This document shows positions 14,533 through 22,701 of a stretch of 38,304 nt of DNA, piece after piece. Made by a program: the position numbers and the translations under genes. The stretch spans positions 1 through 38,304 of the forward strand of contig JAHCJV010000053.1 in assembly GCA_026126105.1 (NCBI GenBank). Reading direction: 5' to 3'. This DNA is from Enhydrobacter sp. GTDB lineage: Bacteria; Pseudomonadota; Alphaproteobacteria; Reyranellales; Reyranellaceae. Within the stretch, counting starts at the first letter, position 1; every line of letters starts with the position of its first letter. Below the pieces are notes generated by a model. The model had not been told where the DNA came from. It did no database searches and worked only from the letters and a program-made list of their open reading frames with translations.

Positions 14533-16160
14533 CCGGTCGGCAACCGATAGTCCTTGAAGTCCTCGCGCAGGCGGGTCTTCAGGATCTTTCCGGTCGCGGT
14601 GTGGGGGATGGCCTCGACGAACTGCACGTCGTCGGGAAGCCACCATTTGGCGACCTTCGAGGCCAGGAACTCGATCAACTCCTTCTTGTCGAGCTCGACG
14701 TCCGGCTTTTTGTGCACGATCAGCAGCGGCCGCTCGTCCCATTTGGGGTGCGCAACGCCGATCACGGCCGCCTCGGCGACGGCCGGATGGGCCATCGCAG
14801 CGTTCTCGAGGTCGATCGAGCTGATCCATTCGCCCCCCGACTTGATCACGTCCTTGGAGCGGTCGGTGATCTGCATGTAGCCGTCGGGATCGAGAGTCGC
14901 GACATCGCCGGTCGCAAACCAGCCGCCGTCCCGCAGCACCTCGCCGCCTTCACCCTTGAAATAGCCCGAAGTGATCCACGGGCCGCGCACGAGCAGGTCG
15001 CCGAACGCCTTGCCGTCGCGTGGCAACTCGTTGCCGGCATCGTCGACGATCTTCATCTCGACGCCGTACGGCGGCCGGCCCTGCTTCAGACGAATGGCGA
15101 GCTGCTCCTGGTGTGACAGTGCGAGATGCCGGGCCTTGGGATGGTTGACGGTGCCGAGCGGGCTCATCTCGCTCATGCCCCAGGCGTGCAGCACCTCGAC
15201 ACCGTAGTCGCGGTCGAAGGTCTCGATCATGGCGGGCGGCGCGGCGGAGCCGCCGATCACGGCATATTTGACGGTCGAGAGCTTGAGCTTGTTGGCCTGC
15301 ATGTGGTTGAGCAGCGCCAGCCATACCGTCGGCACGCCGGCGGTGAAGGTGACTTTCTCCGCCTCGAACAGCTCATGGAGGCTCGCGCCGTCGAGGGCGA
15401 CCCCGGGGAACACCAGCTTGGCGCCGACCATCGGCGCGGCATACGGAAGGCCCCAGGCGTTGACGTGGAACATCGGCACGACCGGCAGGATGACCGAGCG
15501 CGCCGAGAGAGCGAGCGTGTCCGGCAGGGCGGCCCCATAGGAATGAAGGACCGTCGAGCGATGCGAGTAGAGCACGCCCTTTGGATTGCCCGTGGTGCCG
15601 GACGTGTAGCAGAGCGACGACGCGGTATGCTCGTCGAACTCCGGCCACTGGTAGCTGCCCGGCCTGTCGGCGATCAGCTCCTCGTAGACGAGCAGATTGG
15701 GTATCGCGAGGTCCGGCGGCAGGTGCGAGCGGTCGGTCATGGCCACGACGTGGCGCACGGTCTTGAACAGCGGCAACAGCTTCTCCACCGCCGGCAGCAG
15801 GTTGAGGTCGACGAAGAGGAGCTGGTCCTCGGCGTGATTGACGATGTAGGCGATCTGCTCGGGAAAGAGCCGCGGATTGATAGTGTGGCAGACCGCTCCC
15901 ATTCCGGAGACGCCGTAGTAGAGCTCGAAGTGGCGATACCCGTTCCAGGCCAGCGTGCCGATGCGGTCGCCGGGCCCGATACCCAGCGCCAGCAGCGCCT
16001 CGGCGACCTGCTTCGAGCGCTTGTGCGCATCGCGATAGGTGTATCGATGGATGCCGCCTTCGACGGTCCGCGAGACGATCTCGGTGTCGCCGTGGTTTTG
16101 GGCGGCATGGTCGATGAGCTGCTGGATCAGCAAGGGGCGATCCTGCATCAGGCCGAACAT
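14529..16160 (-). CDS. Medium/long-chain acyl-CoA ligase (AMP-binding, DmdB-like)
   Basis: Adenylate-forming enzyme that activates a carboxylic acid to its CoA thioester with ATP. At 543 aa it has normal length. The P-loop-like motif is YTSGTTGNPKGVLYSHRS. HAWGMSEMSPLG is the A5 motif, YMQITDRSKDVIKSGGEWIS carries the hinge and A8 region, and TATGKILKTRLR holds the catalytic lysine. The sequence resembles fatty-acyl and 3-(methylthio)propionyl-CoA ligases. GGAG lies 8 nt before the ATG within a small self-complementary stretch (GGAGAAGCTCC). It is divergent from the aldo/keto reductase gene and ends against the epoxide hydrolase. Neither neighbour fixes the acid. Confidence 0.93.
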   Translation of the reverse strand: MFGLMQDRPLLIQQLIDHAAQNHGDTEIVSRTVEGGIHRYTYRDAHKRSKQVAEALLALGIGPGDRIGTLAWNGYRHFELYYGVSGMGAVCHTINPRLFPEQIAYIVNHAEDQLLFVDLNLLPAVEKLLPLFKTVRHVVAMTDRSHLPPDLAIPNLLVYEELIADRPGSYQWPEFDEHTASSLCYTSGTTGNPKGVLYSHRSTVLHSYGAALPDTLALSARSVILPVVPMFHVNAWGLPYAAPMVGAKLVFPGVALDGASLHELFEAEKVTFTAGVPTVWLALLNHMQANKLKLSTVKYAVIGGSAAPPAMIETFDRDYGVEVLHAWGMSEMSPLGTVNHPKARHLALSHQEQLAIRLKQGRPPYGVEMKIVDDAGNELPRDGKAFGDLLVRGPWITSGYFKGEGGEVLRDGGWFATGDVATLDPDGYMQITDRSKDVIKSGGEWISSIDLENAAMAHPAVAEAAVIGVAHPKWDERPLLIVHKKPDVELDKKELIEFLASKVAKWWLPDDVQFVEAIPHTATGKILKTRLREDFKDYRLPTG

Positions 16161-16338
16161 CGGAGCTTCTCCAGAGTGATATTTGCGGCGCGGAAACTAG
16201 CAGAAAGCAGGCCACTGGCGAGGGGACACTTTCTGGCCTAGCGTAGTTCCGTGGGGCGGTGCCATTGTAGGTCCAACCGGGTGGACGCGGTGATTTCGCG
16301 CCGTTCGCCGCTCACCAATCGAGCAACAGGAGTAGACC

Positions 16339-17286
16339 GTGGAGAAACGCAAGCTCGGCAAGTCCGGCCTCGAATTCGCGCCCATCGCATTCGGCGGTAA
16401 TGTCTTCGGCTGGACGGCCGACGAGGCAACCTCGCACAAGCTGCTCGACGCCTTCGTCGATGCCGGCTTTTCGTTCATCGACACCGCCGACATGTACTCG
16501 CGCTGGGTGCCGGGTCACAAAGGGGGCGAGTCGGAAGCGATCATCGGCACCTGGCTCAAGAAGGATCCGTCGAAGCGCGACAAGGTCCTGATCGCGACCA
16601 AGTGCGGCATGATGCCGGCGGAGGGCGGGCTGTCTCGCGCCAACATCAAGAAGTCGGTCGACGAATCCCTGCAGCGTCTGAACATCGATCGCATCGACCT
16701 GTTCCAGTCGCACAAGGACGACAAGGCGACGCCGCTGGAGGAGACGCTCGAAACCTATGGCGAGCTGGTGAAGGCGGGCAAGCTGCGCTCGATCGGGGCT
16801 TCGAACTATGACGCGCCGCGGCTCGCCGAGGCGGCGAAGATTTCGAAAGACAAGGGTCTGCCGCGCTACGAGAGCCTGCAGCCGCACTATAATCTGATGG
16901 AACGTGGCCTGTTCGAGGGCGCGCTGGAGGACGAATGCGTGAAGGAGGGGATCGGAGTCATCCCGTACTACTCGCTGGCCAGCGGTTTCCTGAGCGGCAA
17001 GTACCGCTCGGAGGCCGATGTCGGCAACGCGCAGCGCGGCGCGGGCGTGAAGAAGTACATCAACCCGAAGGGCATGGCCGTGCTGAAGGCGCTCGATGAC
17101 GCCGCCGCCAAGCATGGTGCCAACCCGACACAGGTGGCGCTCGCCTGGCTGATGCAGCGGAAGTCGATCACCGCGCCGATCGTCAGCGCCACCAGCCTGC
17201 AGCAACTCAAGGACCTGATCGCCTCGCCGAACCTCAAGCTCGATGCGGCGGATGTGGCGGCACTCGACAAGGCCAGCGCACCTTGA
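16339..17286 (+). CDS. Aldo/keto reductase
   Basis: NADPH-dependent carbonyl reductase with a TIM barrel, 315 aa. The catalytic tetrad is visible: D48 in FIDTADMY, Y53, K88 in ATKCG, and H125 in FQSHKDD. The cofactor-binding C-terminal half has GVIPYYSLASGFLSGKY and VSATSLQQLKDL. It resembles the YajO/Gpr-like AKR group (MEKRKLGKSGLEFAPIAFGGNVFGW). The start is GTG at 16339 with AGGAG 6 nt upstream. The persulfide dioxygenase gene follows 23 bp later on the same strand, so co-transcription is likely; a functional link between the two is only a guess. Substrate unknown. Confidence 0.94.
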   Translation: MEKRKLGKSGLEFAPIAFGGNVFGWTADEATSHKLLDAFVDAGFSFIDTADMYSRWVPGHKGGESEAIIGTWLKKDPSKRDKVLIATKCGMMPAEGGLSRANIKKSVDESLQRLNIDRIDLFQSHKDDKATPLEETLETYGELVKAGKLRSIGASNYDAPRLAEAAKISKDKGLPRYESLQPHYNLMERGLFEGALEDECVKEGIGVIPYYSLASGFLSGKYRSEADVGNAQRGAGVKKYINPKGMAVLKALDDAAAKHGANPTQVALAWLMQRKSITAPIVSATSLQQLKDLIASPNLKLDAADVAALDKASAP

Positions 17287-17309
17287 TCCACCGATAGAGA
17301 CTTTGACCG

Positions 17310-18383
17310 ATGCTCATCTTCCGCCAGCTCTTCGACCCGACCTCGTCGACCTACACCTATCTCCTGGGCGAAAGCATCTCGAAAGAGGCGGTGCTGATCG
17401 ATCCGGTTTTCGAGCAGGTCCGGCGCGATGCGGCGCTGATCGGCGAGCTCGGGCTCGAGCTGCTGTGGTCACTGGAGACCCATGTCCATGCCGACCACGT
17501 CACCGGGGCCTGGCTGCTGAAGCAGCGGCTGGGCAGCCGGATTGCGCTCGCTGAGGCAAGCGGTGCCGCCGGTGCCGATCTGCTTCTGAAGGACGGCGAC
17601 CGAGTGAGCTTCGGTCGCCGCTCGCTCGAGGTGCGCGCCACGCCCGGCCACACCAACGGCTGCCTGACCTACGTGCTCGACGACGAGAGCATGGCCTTCA
17701 CCGGCGACTGCGTGATGATCCGCGGCTCGGGCCGCACCGACTTCCAGCAGGGCGATGCGCGTGCCCTCTATCGCTCGGTCCGCTCGCGCATCTTCTCGCT
17801 GCCCGAGACCTGCCTGCTCTATCCGGCGCACGATTATCGCGGCCTGACCGCGACCAGCGTCGCGGAAGAGAAGAAGTTCAATCCGCGGCTCGGCGGCGAG
17901 ATCGGCGAGGGGGATTACGCCGGTTACATGAAGAACCTTGACTTGCCTCACCCGAAGAAGATCGACGAGGCGGTGCCGGCGAACCTGCGCTGCGGCCAGC
18001 CGGGCAACGACGCGGCCATGACACAGGATCCCGACTGGGCGCCACTGCGCTTCACCTTCTCGGGGGTCTGGGAGGTCGAGCCGCACTGGCTCGAGGAGAA
18101 CCTCGCCGCGGTTCGCGTCGTCGATGTGCGCGAGCCTAACGAATTCTCCGGCCCTCTCGGCCACATTCGCGGCGCGACGTTGGTCCCGCTTGGAGAGCTC
18201 GCCGCGCGCGCCGGGGAGCTGCCAAAAGACAAGCCGATCGTCGCGGTATGCCGCGCCGGCAGCCGTTCCGCGCACGCAACGGCGATCCTGCAGAAAGCCG
18301 GCTTCAGCGAGGTCGCCAACCTGCCGGGCGGCATGCTGCGCTGGCGCGGCGAGGGTCGCGGCGTCGAGGGCGGCTCGTCCTGA
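17310..18383 (+). CDS. Persulfide dioxygenase-rhodanese fusion (ETHE1-like MBL fold)
   Basis: Two-domain sulfur enzyme of 357 aa. Residues about 1-240 form an ETHE1-type metallo-beta-lactamase domain: SSTYTYLLG, VLIDPV, THVHADH with H58, H60, D62 and H63, RATPGHTNGCLTY, AFTGDCVMIRGSGRTDFQ, and LLYPAHDYRG. These are marks of iron-dependent persulfide dioxygenases, which oxidise glutathione persulfide to sulfite. Residues about 260-355 are a rhodanese domain with active-site C314 in VAVCRAGSRSAH. Fusions of this kind (PRF proteins) can pass sulfur between thiosulfate, glutathione persulfide and sulfite. The cytoplasmic enzyme likely detoxifies sulfide. No BigR-like regulator or sulfide:quinone reductase gene is nearby. 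Confidence 0.93.
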   Translation: MLIFRQLFDPTSSTYTYLLGESISKEAVLIDPVFEQVRRDAALIGELGLELLWSLETHVHADHVTGAWLLKQRLGSRIALAEASGAAGADLLLKDGDRVSFGRRSLEVRATPGHTNGCLTYVLDDESMAFTGDCVMIRGSGRTDFQQGDARALYRSVRSRIFSLPETCLLYPAHDYRGLTATSVAEEKKFNPRLGGEIGEGDYAGYMKNLDLPHPKKIDEAVPANLRCGQPGNDAAMTQDPDWAPLRFTFSGVWEVEPHWLEENLAAVRVVDVREPNEFSGPLGHIRGATLVPLGELAARAGELPKDKPIVAVCRAGSRSAHATAILQKAGFSEVANLPGGMLRWRGEGRGVEGGSS

Positions 18384-18507
18384 TCGGACCCGCAGGTCGC
18401 CTGCCGGCTCCCTCGCGGACGTGTCGACCGGCCCGGCAAATCCTCGCAATCCGGTCCGTGAGCGGGTCACGGTAGCGTTCCCCTTCGGAACGGAAGGAGA
18501 GGGCGAT
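18384..18507. other. Convergent gap with weak hairpin
   Basis: Between the dioxygenase-rhodanese and MscS stops. CGTTCC (18476-18481) and GGAACG (18487-18492) form a 6-bp stem with a 5-nt loop and no T tract. Nothing else is evident. Confidence 0.3.
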
Positions 18508-20499
18508 CTACTCCGCTGCGGGCTTGAGCACCTGCTGCGCGGCCGCCGCGACCCCCGCTGTCTCGGCGTCGGGCGCTCCGCCTGCGAGCTGCACCGTCGG
18601 GAAGGCGAACTTGATGCCGTTCTCGTCGAAGGCCTTCTTGATCATCGCGTTGGCCCGGCGCCGGACGACGAACTGCTCCCCGGGCTTGCACATCATCTTC
18701 ATGCGGATATTGATCGAATACTGGCCGAATTGCTCGATGCCCTGCATCTTGAGCGGCTGCAGGATCGAAGGGCCGATGTCGGGGTCCTTGGCGAGCTCCA
18801 GACCGATTTGCTTGATGAGCTTCTTGGCCTTGTCGATGTCGGAATCGTAGGTGAGGCCGATCTCGTCCTTCACCATCACCCAGTCGCGGCTCATATTTTG
18901 CACGGCGCCCAGGACGCCGAACGGGATCGTGAACAGGGGACCGCGCTGGTGCCGGAGTTTCACCGAGCGCAGGCTGAAAGACTCGACAGTGCCCTTGTAG
19001 CTGCCGCTCTGGATGTACTCGCCGACGCGAAACGCGTCGTCGAGCATATAGAACATGCCGCTGATGATATCGCGCACCACGGTCTGGGCGCCGAAGCCGA
19101 CCGCGACACCGACCACGCCCGCGCTGGCGATCAGCGGTCCGATCTCGACGCCGAGGGCGGCCAAGGCCATCAGCCCCGCCATGAGCAGCAGCACGATCGC
19201 GGCGATATTGCGTCCGATCGGCAGCAGGGTCCGGACACGCGCGCGCCGCCGGGCCTCGTCGCTGTCGATGCCCTCCGTCGCCTGCGCCTTGGCCAAGGTG
19301 CTGTCGGTCACCGCCTTGAACAACTGCCACGCCAGATCGGCGACCAGCAGTATGATGAGCGCATGCAGGCCGCCGCGCAGCAGACGCGCAAAAGCGTCGT
19401 CATGCTGGGCGAGCGAGCCGACATCGAGCTGCCAGGCCCACAGCAGGACCAAGATGCCTCCCACGACAATGAGCGCGCGACTGCCCTGCTCGACCAGCAC
19501 TGCGGCGATCGTGGACCTGGTCTGATCGGCCTCGTCGACCGGGCGCATGACGTGGCGCACGCCGCGGTGGGTCGCGCTGATCGTCACGGGCATGAAGCCG
19601 GCGACCAGCATCAGCCACAGCAGCGCTTTGGCGCCGATCGCCCAGCACACCCATATTGCCACGAAGGCGAGCGAGATCATCCAGCGCTTGGCCTTCCGCC
19701 CTTCCTGACTACCCTCGCTCTGCTGCAGGTTGGTGGCGATCGCCATGACCAGCAGGCCGATGCCGAGAACGTATGCGATTAACTGCGCGTTCGGACGCGG
19801 CAGTCCGAGCACGCCGAGCCCGAGGATGATCGCCCAACCGAACGCGAACCATGCCGCCATGGCACCGAGGGATCGGTACCAGAAAAGGGCGCGGCCGGTG
19901 TCGAGCGGGAAGAAGGCAAGGCTCCGCGCCGGGCCGGCGACCGGCCGAAGCAGCAGGCCGAGAAACGCCAAGATCAGCCGCGTCGCTAGCAGCGCGACCA
20001 GCAAGGTGGTGCCGACCTCGCGAATCGTGCCGGGCCATTTCTCGACTGCAAGGACCACCAACATGCCGATGGCGAAAGCGACGACGGCACCGAGATCGAT
20101 CAGCGCGTCGATGCCAATTGTCGTCATCCGGTCCGCAACACTGCGGGCATTGTACCGGTCGGGTCGGGCGCGCAGCCCAGCGGTCGCTCGCCGGAATGCC
20201 CATTCGAAAAGGGCGCCTACGATCAGGGCGGCTAGCGCGCCGAGCAGGATGCGCCCGATGCCGCCCGTGCCCGCGGCCTCGCGAAACGCCGCAGCCGCCT
20301 GCGAGAGGTGTTGCGGCAACATCGGCGCCGCCAGCGCAACTTCCTCTATGTGATGCTGCAAGCCATGGAGTGTGCCCGCGAACACCTTGGAAGGAGAGGC
20401 TTCCGGCTCCGCCTGTGCCAGGACGGCAGAGGTCGGCAAGGCGAGTGCAACAGTAGCGGCGAAAACGCGGAGTACGATGTGAAGGGCAGCCATGGGCAT
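18508..20499 (-). CDS. Mechanosensitive ion channel family protein (MscS-like, large)
   Basis: Membrane channel that opens under membrane tension during osmotic downshock. From the ATG at 20499 it is 663 aa, much longer than MscS of E. coli (286 aa), with extra N-terminal membrane segments as in MscK/YbiO-type homologues. A signal peptide (ending SAVLAQ) is followed by a short periplasmic stretch and about ten hydrophobic segments. The conserved MscS pore helix and beta domain lie at VVGVAVGFGAQTVVRDIISG and YKGTVESFSLRSVKLRHQRG. The C-terminal alpha/beta domain follows (FGQYSINIRMKMMCKPGEQF). A TTG at 20550 would add 17 residues; no start has a clear ribosome site. It is divergent from the crotonase gene. 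Confidence 0.92.
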   Translation of the reverse strand: MPMAALHIVLRVFAATVALALPTSAVLAQAEPEASPSKVFAGTLHGLQHHIEEVALAAPMLPQHLSQAAAAFREAAGTGGIGRILLGALAALIVGALFEWAFRRATAGLRARPDRYNARSVADRMTTIGIDALIDLGAVVAFAIGMLVVLAVEKWPGTIREVGTTLLVALLATRLILAFLGLLLRPVAGPARSLAFFPLDTGRALFWYRSLGAMAAWFAFGWAIILGLGVLGLPRPNAQLIAYVLGIGLLVMAIATNLQQSEGSQEGRKAKRWMISLAFVAIWVCWAIGAKALLWLMLVAGFMPVTISATHRGVRHVMRPVDEADQTRSTIAAVLVEQGSRALIVVGGILVLLWAWQLDVGSLAQHDDAFARLLRGGLHALIILLVADLAWQLFKAVTDSTLAKAQATEGIDSDEARRRARVRTLLPIGRNIAAIVLLLMAGLMALAALGVEIGPLIASAGVVGVAVGFGAQTVVRDIISGMFYMLDDAFRVGEYIQSGSYKGTVESFSLRSVKLRHQRGPLFTIPFGVLGAVQNMSRDWVMVKDEIGLTYDSDIDKAKKLIKQIGLELAKDPDIGPSILQPLKMQGIEQFGQYSINIRMKMMCKPGEQFVVRRRANAMIKKAFDENGIKFAFPTVQLAGGAPDAETAGVAAAAQQVLKPAAE

Positions 20500-20587
20500 C
20501 CATAAGGCGAGAACGAGATCGAAAATGCGCGCTGGCCGAAGGCGGGGCAAGCGGTGTTTCGGCCGTGGCTCGGGATGCCGCGAAGTC

Positions 20588-20593
20588 TAGAAT
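20588..20593 (+). promoter_or_regulatory. Candidate -10 box (TAGAAT) of the crotonase-like gene
   Basis: TAGAAT matches five of six consensus bases and lies 30 bp before the GTG start. A weak -35 (GTGGCT at 20565-20570) is 17 bp upstream. Confidence 0.3.
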
Positions 20594-20623
20594 GGAGCTC
20601 TATCTTGGCCAAGGGAGGAAGTC

Positions 20624-21412
20624 GTGGCGGTTGTCTACCGAAAGCAAGGTCCTACCGGCATCCTGACGCTCAGCCGCCCGGAGGCGCGGAATTGCTGGGG
20701 ACCTGACTACGCCGAAGGGCTTGTTCGTTATCTAGACGAAGCGGCCGATGACGACGACGTGCGCTCCGTCGTCCTGACCGGCGACGAGGCGGGCGGCGCC
20801 TTCTCAGCTGGAGCCAATCTCGCCGACCCCAATACGCACAACACCCGCTCGGCCGAGGTGTTCATCAAGCGTGTCGGCCGTGCGCGCAATTTCCCGTCCA
20901 ACGTCATGAACGACTTTCCCAAGCCGGTTATTGCGGCGGTCAACGGCTACGCCATCGGCATCGGCTGCATCATCACCTTCTGCTGCGACCTGATCGTGGC
21001 GTCGGAGCGGGCGGAATGGCGCTTGCCGCAGGTGGCCCTGGGCATCCTGCCGAACTATGGCGGCGCAACACGGCTCGCCCGGATCGTCGGCAAGGGGCTG
21101 GCGATGCGGGTCGCGATGGGCTTCCCGCTCAAGGCCGACGAGGCGTATCGAATCGGGCTTGCCCAGTGGCTGGTGCCGCACGACGCGATGATGGAACAGG
21201 CGCTCGCAGTTGCCGACCATATCGCCGGACTGCCACCGCTCGCTGTCCGCATGGTCAAGGAGTCCATGAATCGCGGGCAGGACATCCCCAACATCGCTGA
21301 TGCCTCGCTGGTGGACGCCTATCGCTTCATGGTGCTCGAGATGAGCGAGGACAAGGCCGAGGCACACGACGCCTGGAGAGAGCGCCGCAAGCCCAGCTTC
21401 CGCGGGCGGTAG
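20624..21412 (+). CDS. Crotonase (enoyl-CoA hydratase/isomerase) family protein lacking both usual catalytic glutamates
   Basis: A 262-aa crotonase-fold CoA enzyme. Oxyanion-hole segments are present: GAFSAGANLAD at 58-68 and KPVIAAVNGYAIGIGC at 100-115. The two glutamates of enoyl-CoA hydratases are both replaced. The GxGCELA position has I116 (GIGCIITF), and the PEVxLG position has Q136 (LPQVALGILPNYGG). Ordinary hydration of enoyl-CoA is therefore unlikely. Isomerase, hydrolase, decarboxylase or lyase chemistry, all known in this superfamily, is possible. The start is GTG at 20624 with GGGAGGAA upstream. It converges on the MHS transporter gene, with 19 bp between stops. The protein is otherwise full length and not degraded. 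Confidence 0.9.
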   Translation: MAVVYRKQGPTGILTLSRPEARNCWGPDYAEGLVRYLDEAADDDDVRSVVLTGDEAGGAFSAGANLADPNTHNTRSAEVFIKRVGRARNFPSNVMNDFPKPVIAAVNGYAIGIGCIITFCCDLIVASERAEWRLPQVALGILPNYGGATRLARIVGKGLAMRVAMGFPLKADEAYRIGLAQWLVPHDAMMEQALAVADHIAGLPPLAVRMVKESMNRGQDIPNIADASLVDAYRFMVLEMSEDKAEAHDAWRERRKPSFRGR

Positions 21413-21431
21413 CCGGTCTCGCGGCAGACGG

Positions 21432-22682
21432 TCAGGCTGCCGACGTTCGGCCGCGGTAGAGCAGCATGGCGAGAAGCGACACGAACGCGGCTGCCATGAT
21501 CATATAGGCCGGGCTGAGGTCGTTGCCGGTTCGATAGACCAGCCACGTCGCCACGAGGGGCGAGAGGCCGCCGGCGATCCCGAAGGTGATGTTGTAACCC
21601 AGGGCCGTCGCCGAGCAACGCACCTGCGGCGGCGCCGCCTCGACCATTGCGCCGCCGAGTGCGCCGAAGAACAGGCCGACCAGCACTACGAAGCCCAGCT
21701 GCCCGACGACGATCATGGCAAGGCTCTGATGGTGCATCAGCCACAGCAGCGGATAGGCACCGATCAACCCCAGCACGAAAGTGACCGCCAGAAGCGGACG
21801 CCCCCCGACCTTGTCGGACAGCCAGCCCGTGGCGAGGATGATCGGGATCATCCCCATCATGCAGAAAGTGTTGATTCCCAGTGCATTGGCCGGCGCGATC
21901 TTGTCGGCGAGCTGCAGCCAGCTCACGACATAGACGAACATCAGGTAGAAGCCGACCGCTCCGAATACCGACACGCCCGCCAGCCAGAGGAGGAGAGGGC
22001 GGTGATCGCGCACGACCTCAACGAGGGGGGAGCGCACGGCTGCGGCAGCGGGTGCAGGTTCGCTGAGATGGCGGCGCAGAAAGTAGCCGATCACGCCGAT
22101 CGCCAGCCCGACAACGAAAGGGATGCGCCAGCCCCAGCGGTCCAACTCGTCCGGCGTCATCAGGGCTGCCACAAGCCCGCCGGTCGCCGACCCGAGCAGG
22201 ATGCCGGCGTTGGAGCCGCAGAAGGCGATCGCAGCGCAAAGGCCGCGCCGTCCGGGTGGCGCATGCTCGTAGAGGAAGACCACGGAGGTGGGACATTCGC
22301 CGCCGACTGAAAGCCCCTGCAACATACGCAGGCCAGTAAGGATGACCGGCGCGGCGATGCCGAGCGTGTGATAGCCGGGCAGGACACCGACCAGGAAGGT
22401 CGGGACGACCATCGCCGTGATGGACAGCGTGAGAGCCACCGGCCGGCCGAACCTGTCCCCGATATAGCCGATCAGCGCGCCGCCGAGCGGCCGCATGAGG
22501 TAGCCCACGGCGAAAATGCCGAAGGCCGCGAGGATCTGCGAAACGTGATCCTCGCTGGAAAAGAACGTCCGCCCGATCTGGGCAGCGAAATAGCCGTAGA
22601 TTGCGAAGTCGTACCATTCGAGCATGTTGCCGATAGCGCCGGCGGCGATGCTGCGCCGGTTGGTCCGTGGTGAGGGCGTCAT
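21432..22682 (-). CDS. MFS transporter, metabolite:H+ symporter (MHS) type, copy 1
   Basis: Inner-membrane carrier of about twelve helices, 416 aa, resembling ProP/ShiA/KgtP-like proton symporters for organic acids or betaines. The N-terminal signature IAAGAIGNMLEWYDFAIYGYFA and the loop motif GYIGDRFGRPVAL are MHS marks, with RMLQGLSVGGE in helix 4. The next gene upstream on this strand (22702) is a close paralogue, 19 bp away. Its ATG lacks a good ribosome site, so coupling is likely. The cluster with a family-5 binding protein and an IPNS-like oxygenase suggests uptake of the same class of compound. Confidence 0.93.
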   Translation of the reverse strand: MTPSPRTNRRSIAAGAIGNMLEWYDFAIYGYFAAQIGRTFFSSEDHVSQILAAFGIFAVGYLMRPLGGALIGYIGDRFGRPVALTLSITAMVVPTFLVGVLPGYHTLGIAAPVILTGLRMLQGLSVGGECPTSVVFLYEHAPPGRRGLCAAIAFCGSNAGILLGSATGGLVAALMTPDELDRWGWRIPFVVGLAIGVIGYFLRRHLSEPAPAAAAVRSPLVEVVRDHRPLLLWLAGVSVFGAVGFYLMFVYVVSWLQLADKIAPANALGINTFCMMGMIPIILATGWLSDKVGGRPLLAVTFVLGLIGAYPLLWLMHHQSLAMIVVGQLGFVVLVGLFFGALGGAMVEAAPPQVRCSATALGYNITFGIAGGLSPLVATWLVYRTGNDLSPAYMIMAAAFVSLLAMLLYRGRTSAA

Positions 22683-22701
22683 TCGGGGATCATGCTGACG
22701 T

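Noticed and set aside
13375..14829. A 484-codon minus-strand frame opposite the epoxide hydrolase
   Set aside because: Shadow frame; both real genes here have complete catalytic motifs.
18476..18492. Terminator between the dioxygenase-rhodanese and MscS genes
   Set aside because: Only a 6-bp stem with no T tract; noted as a weak hairpin, not a terminator.
18124..19782. A 552-codon plus-strand open frame over the MscS gene
   Set aside because: Begins inside the rhodanese domain in another frame and is antisense to the channel gene.
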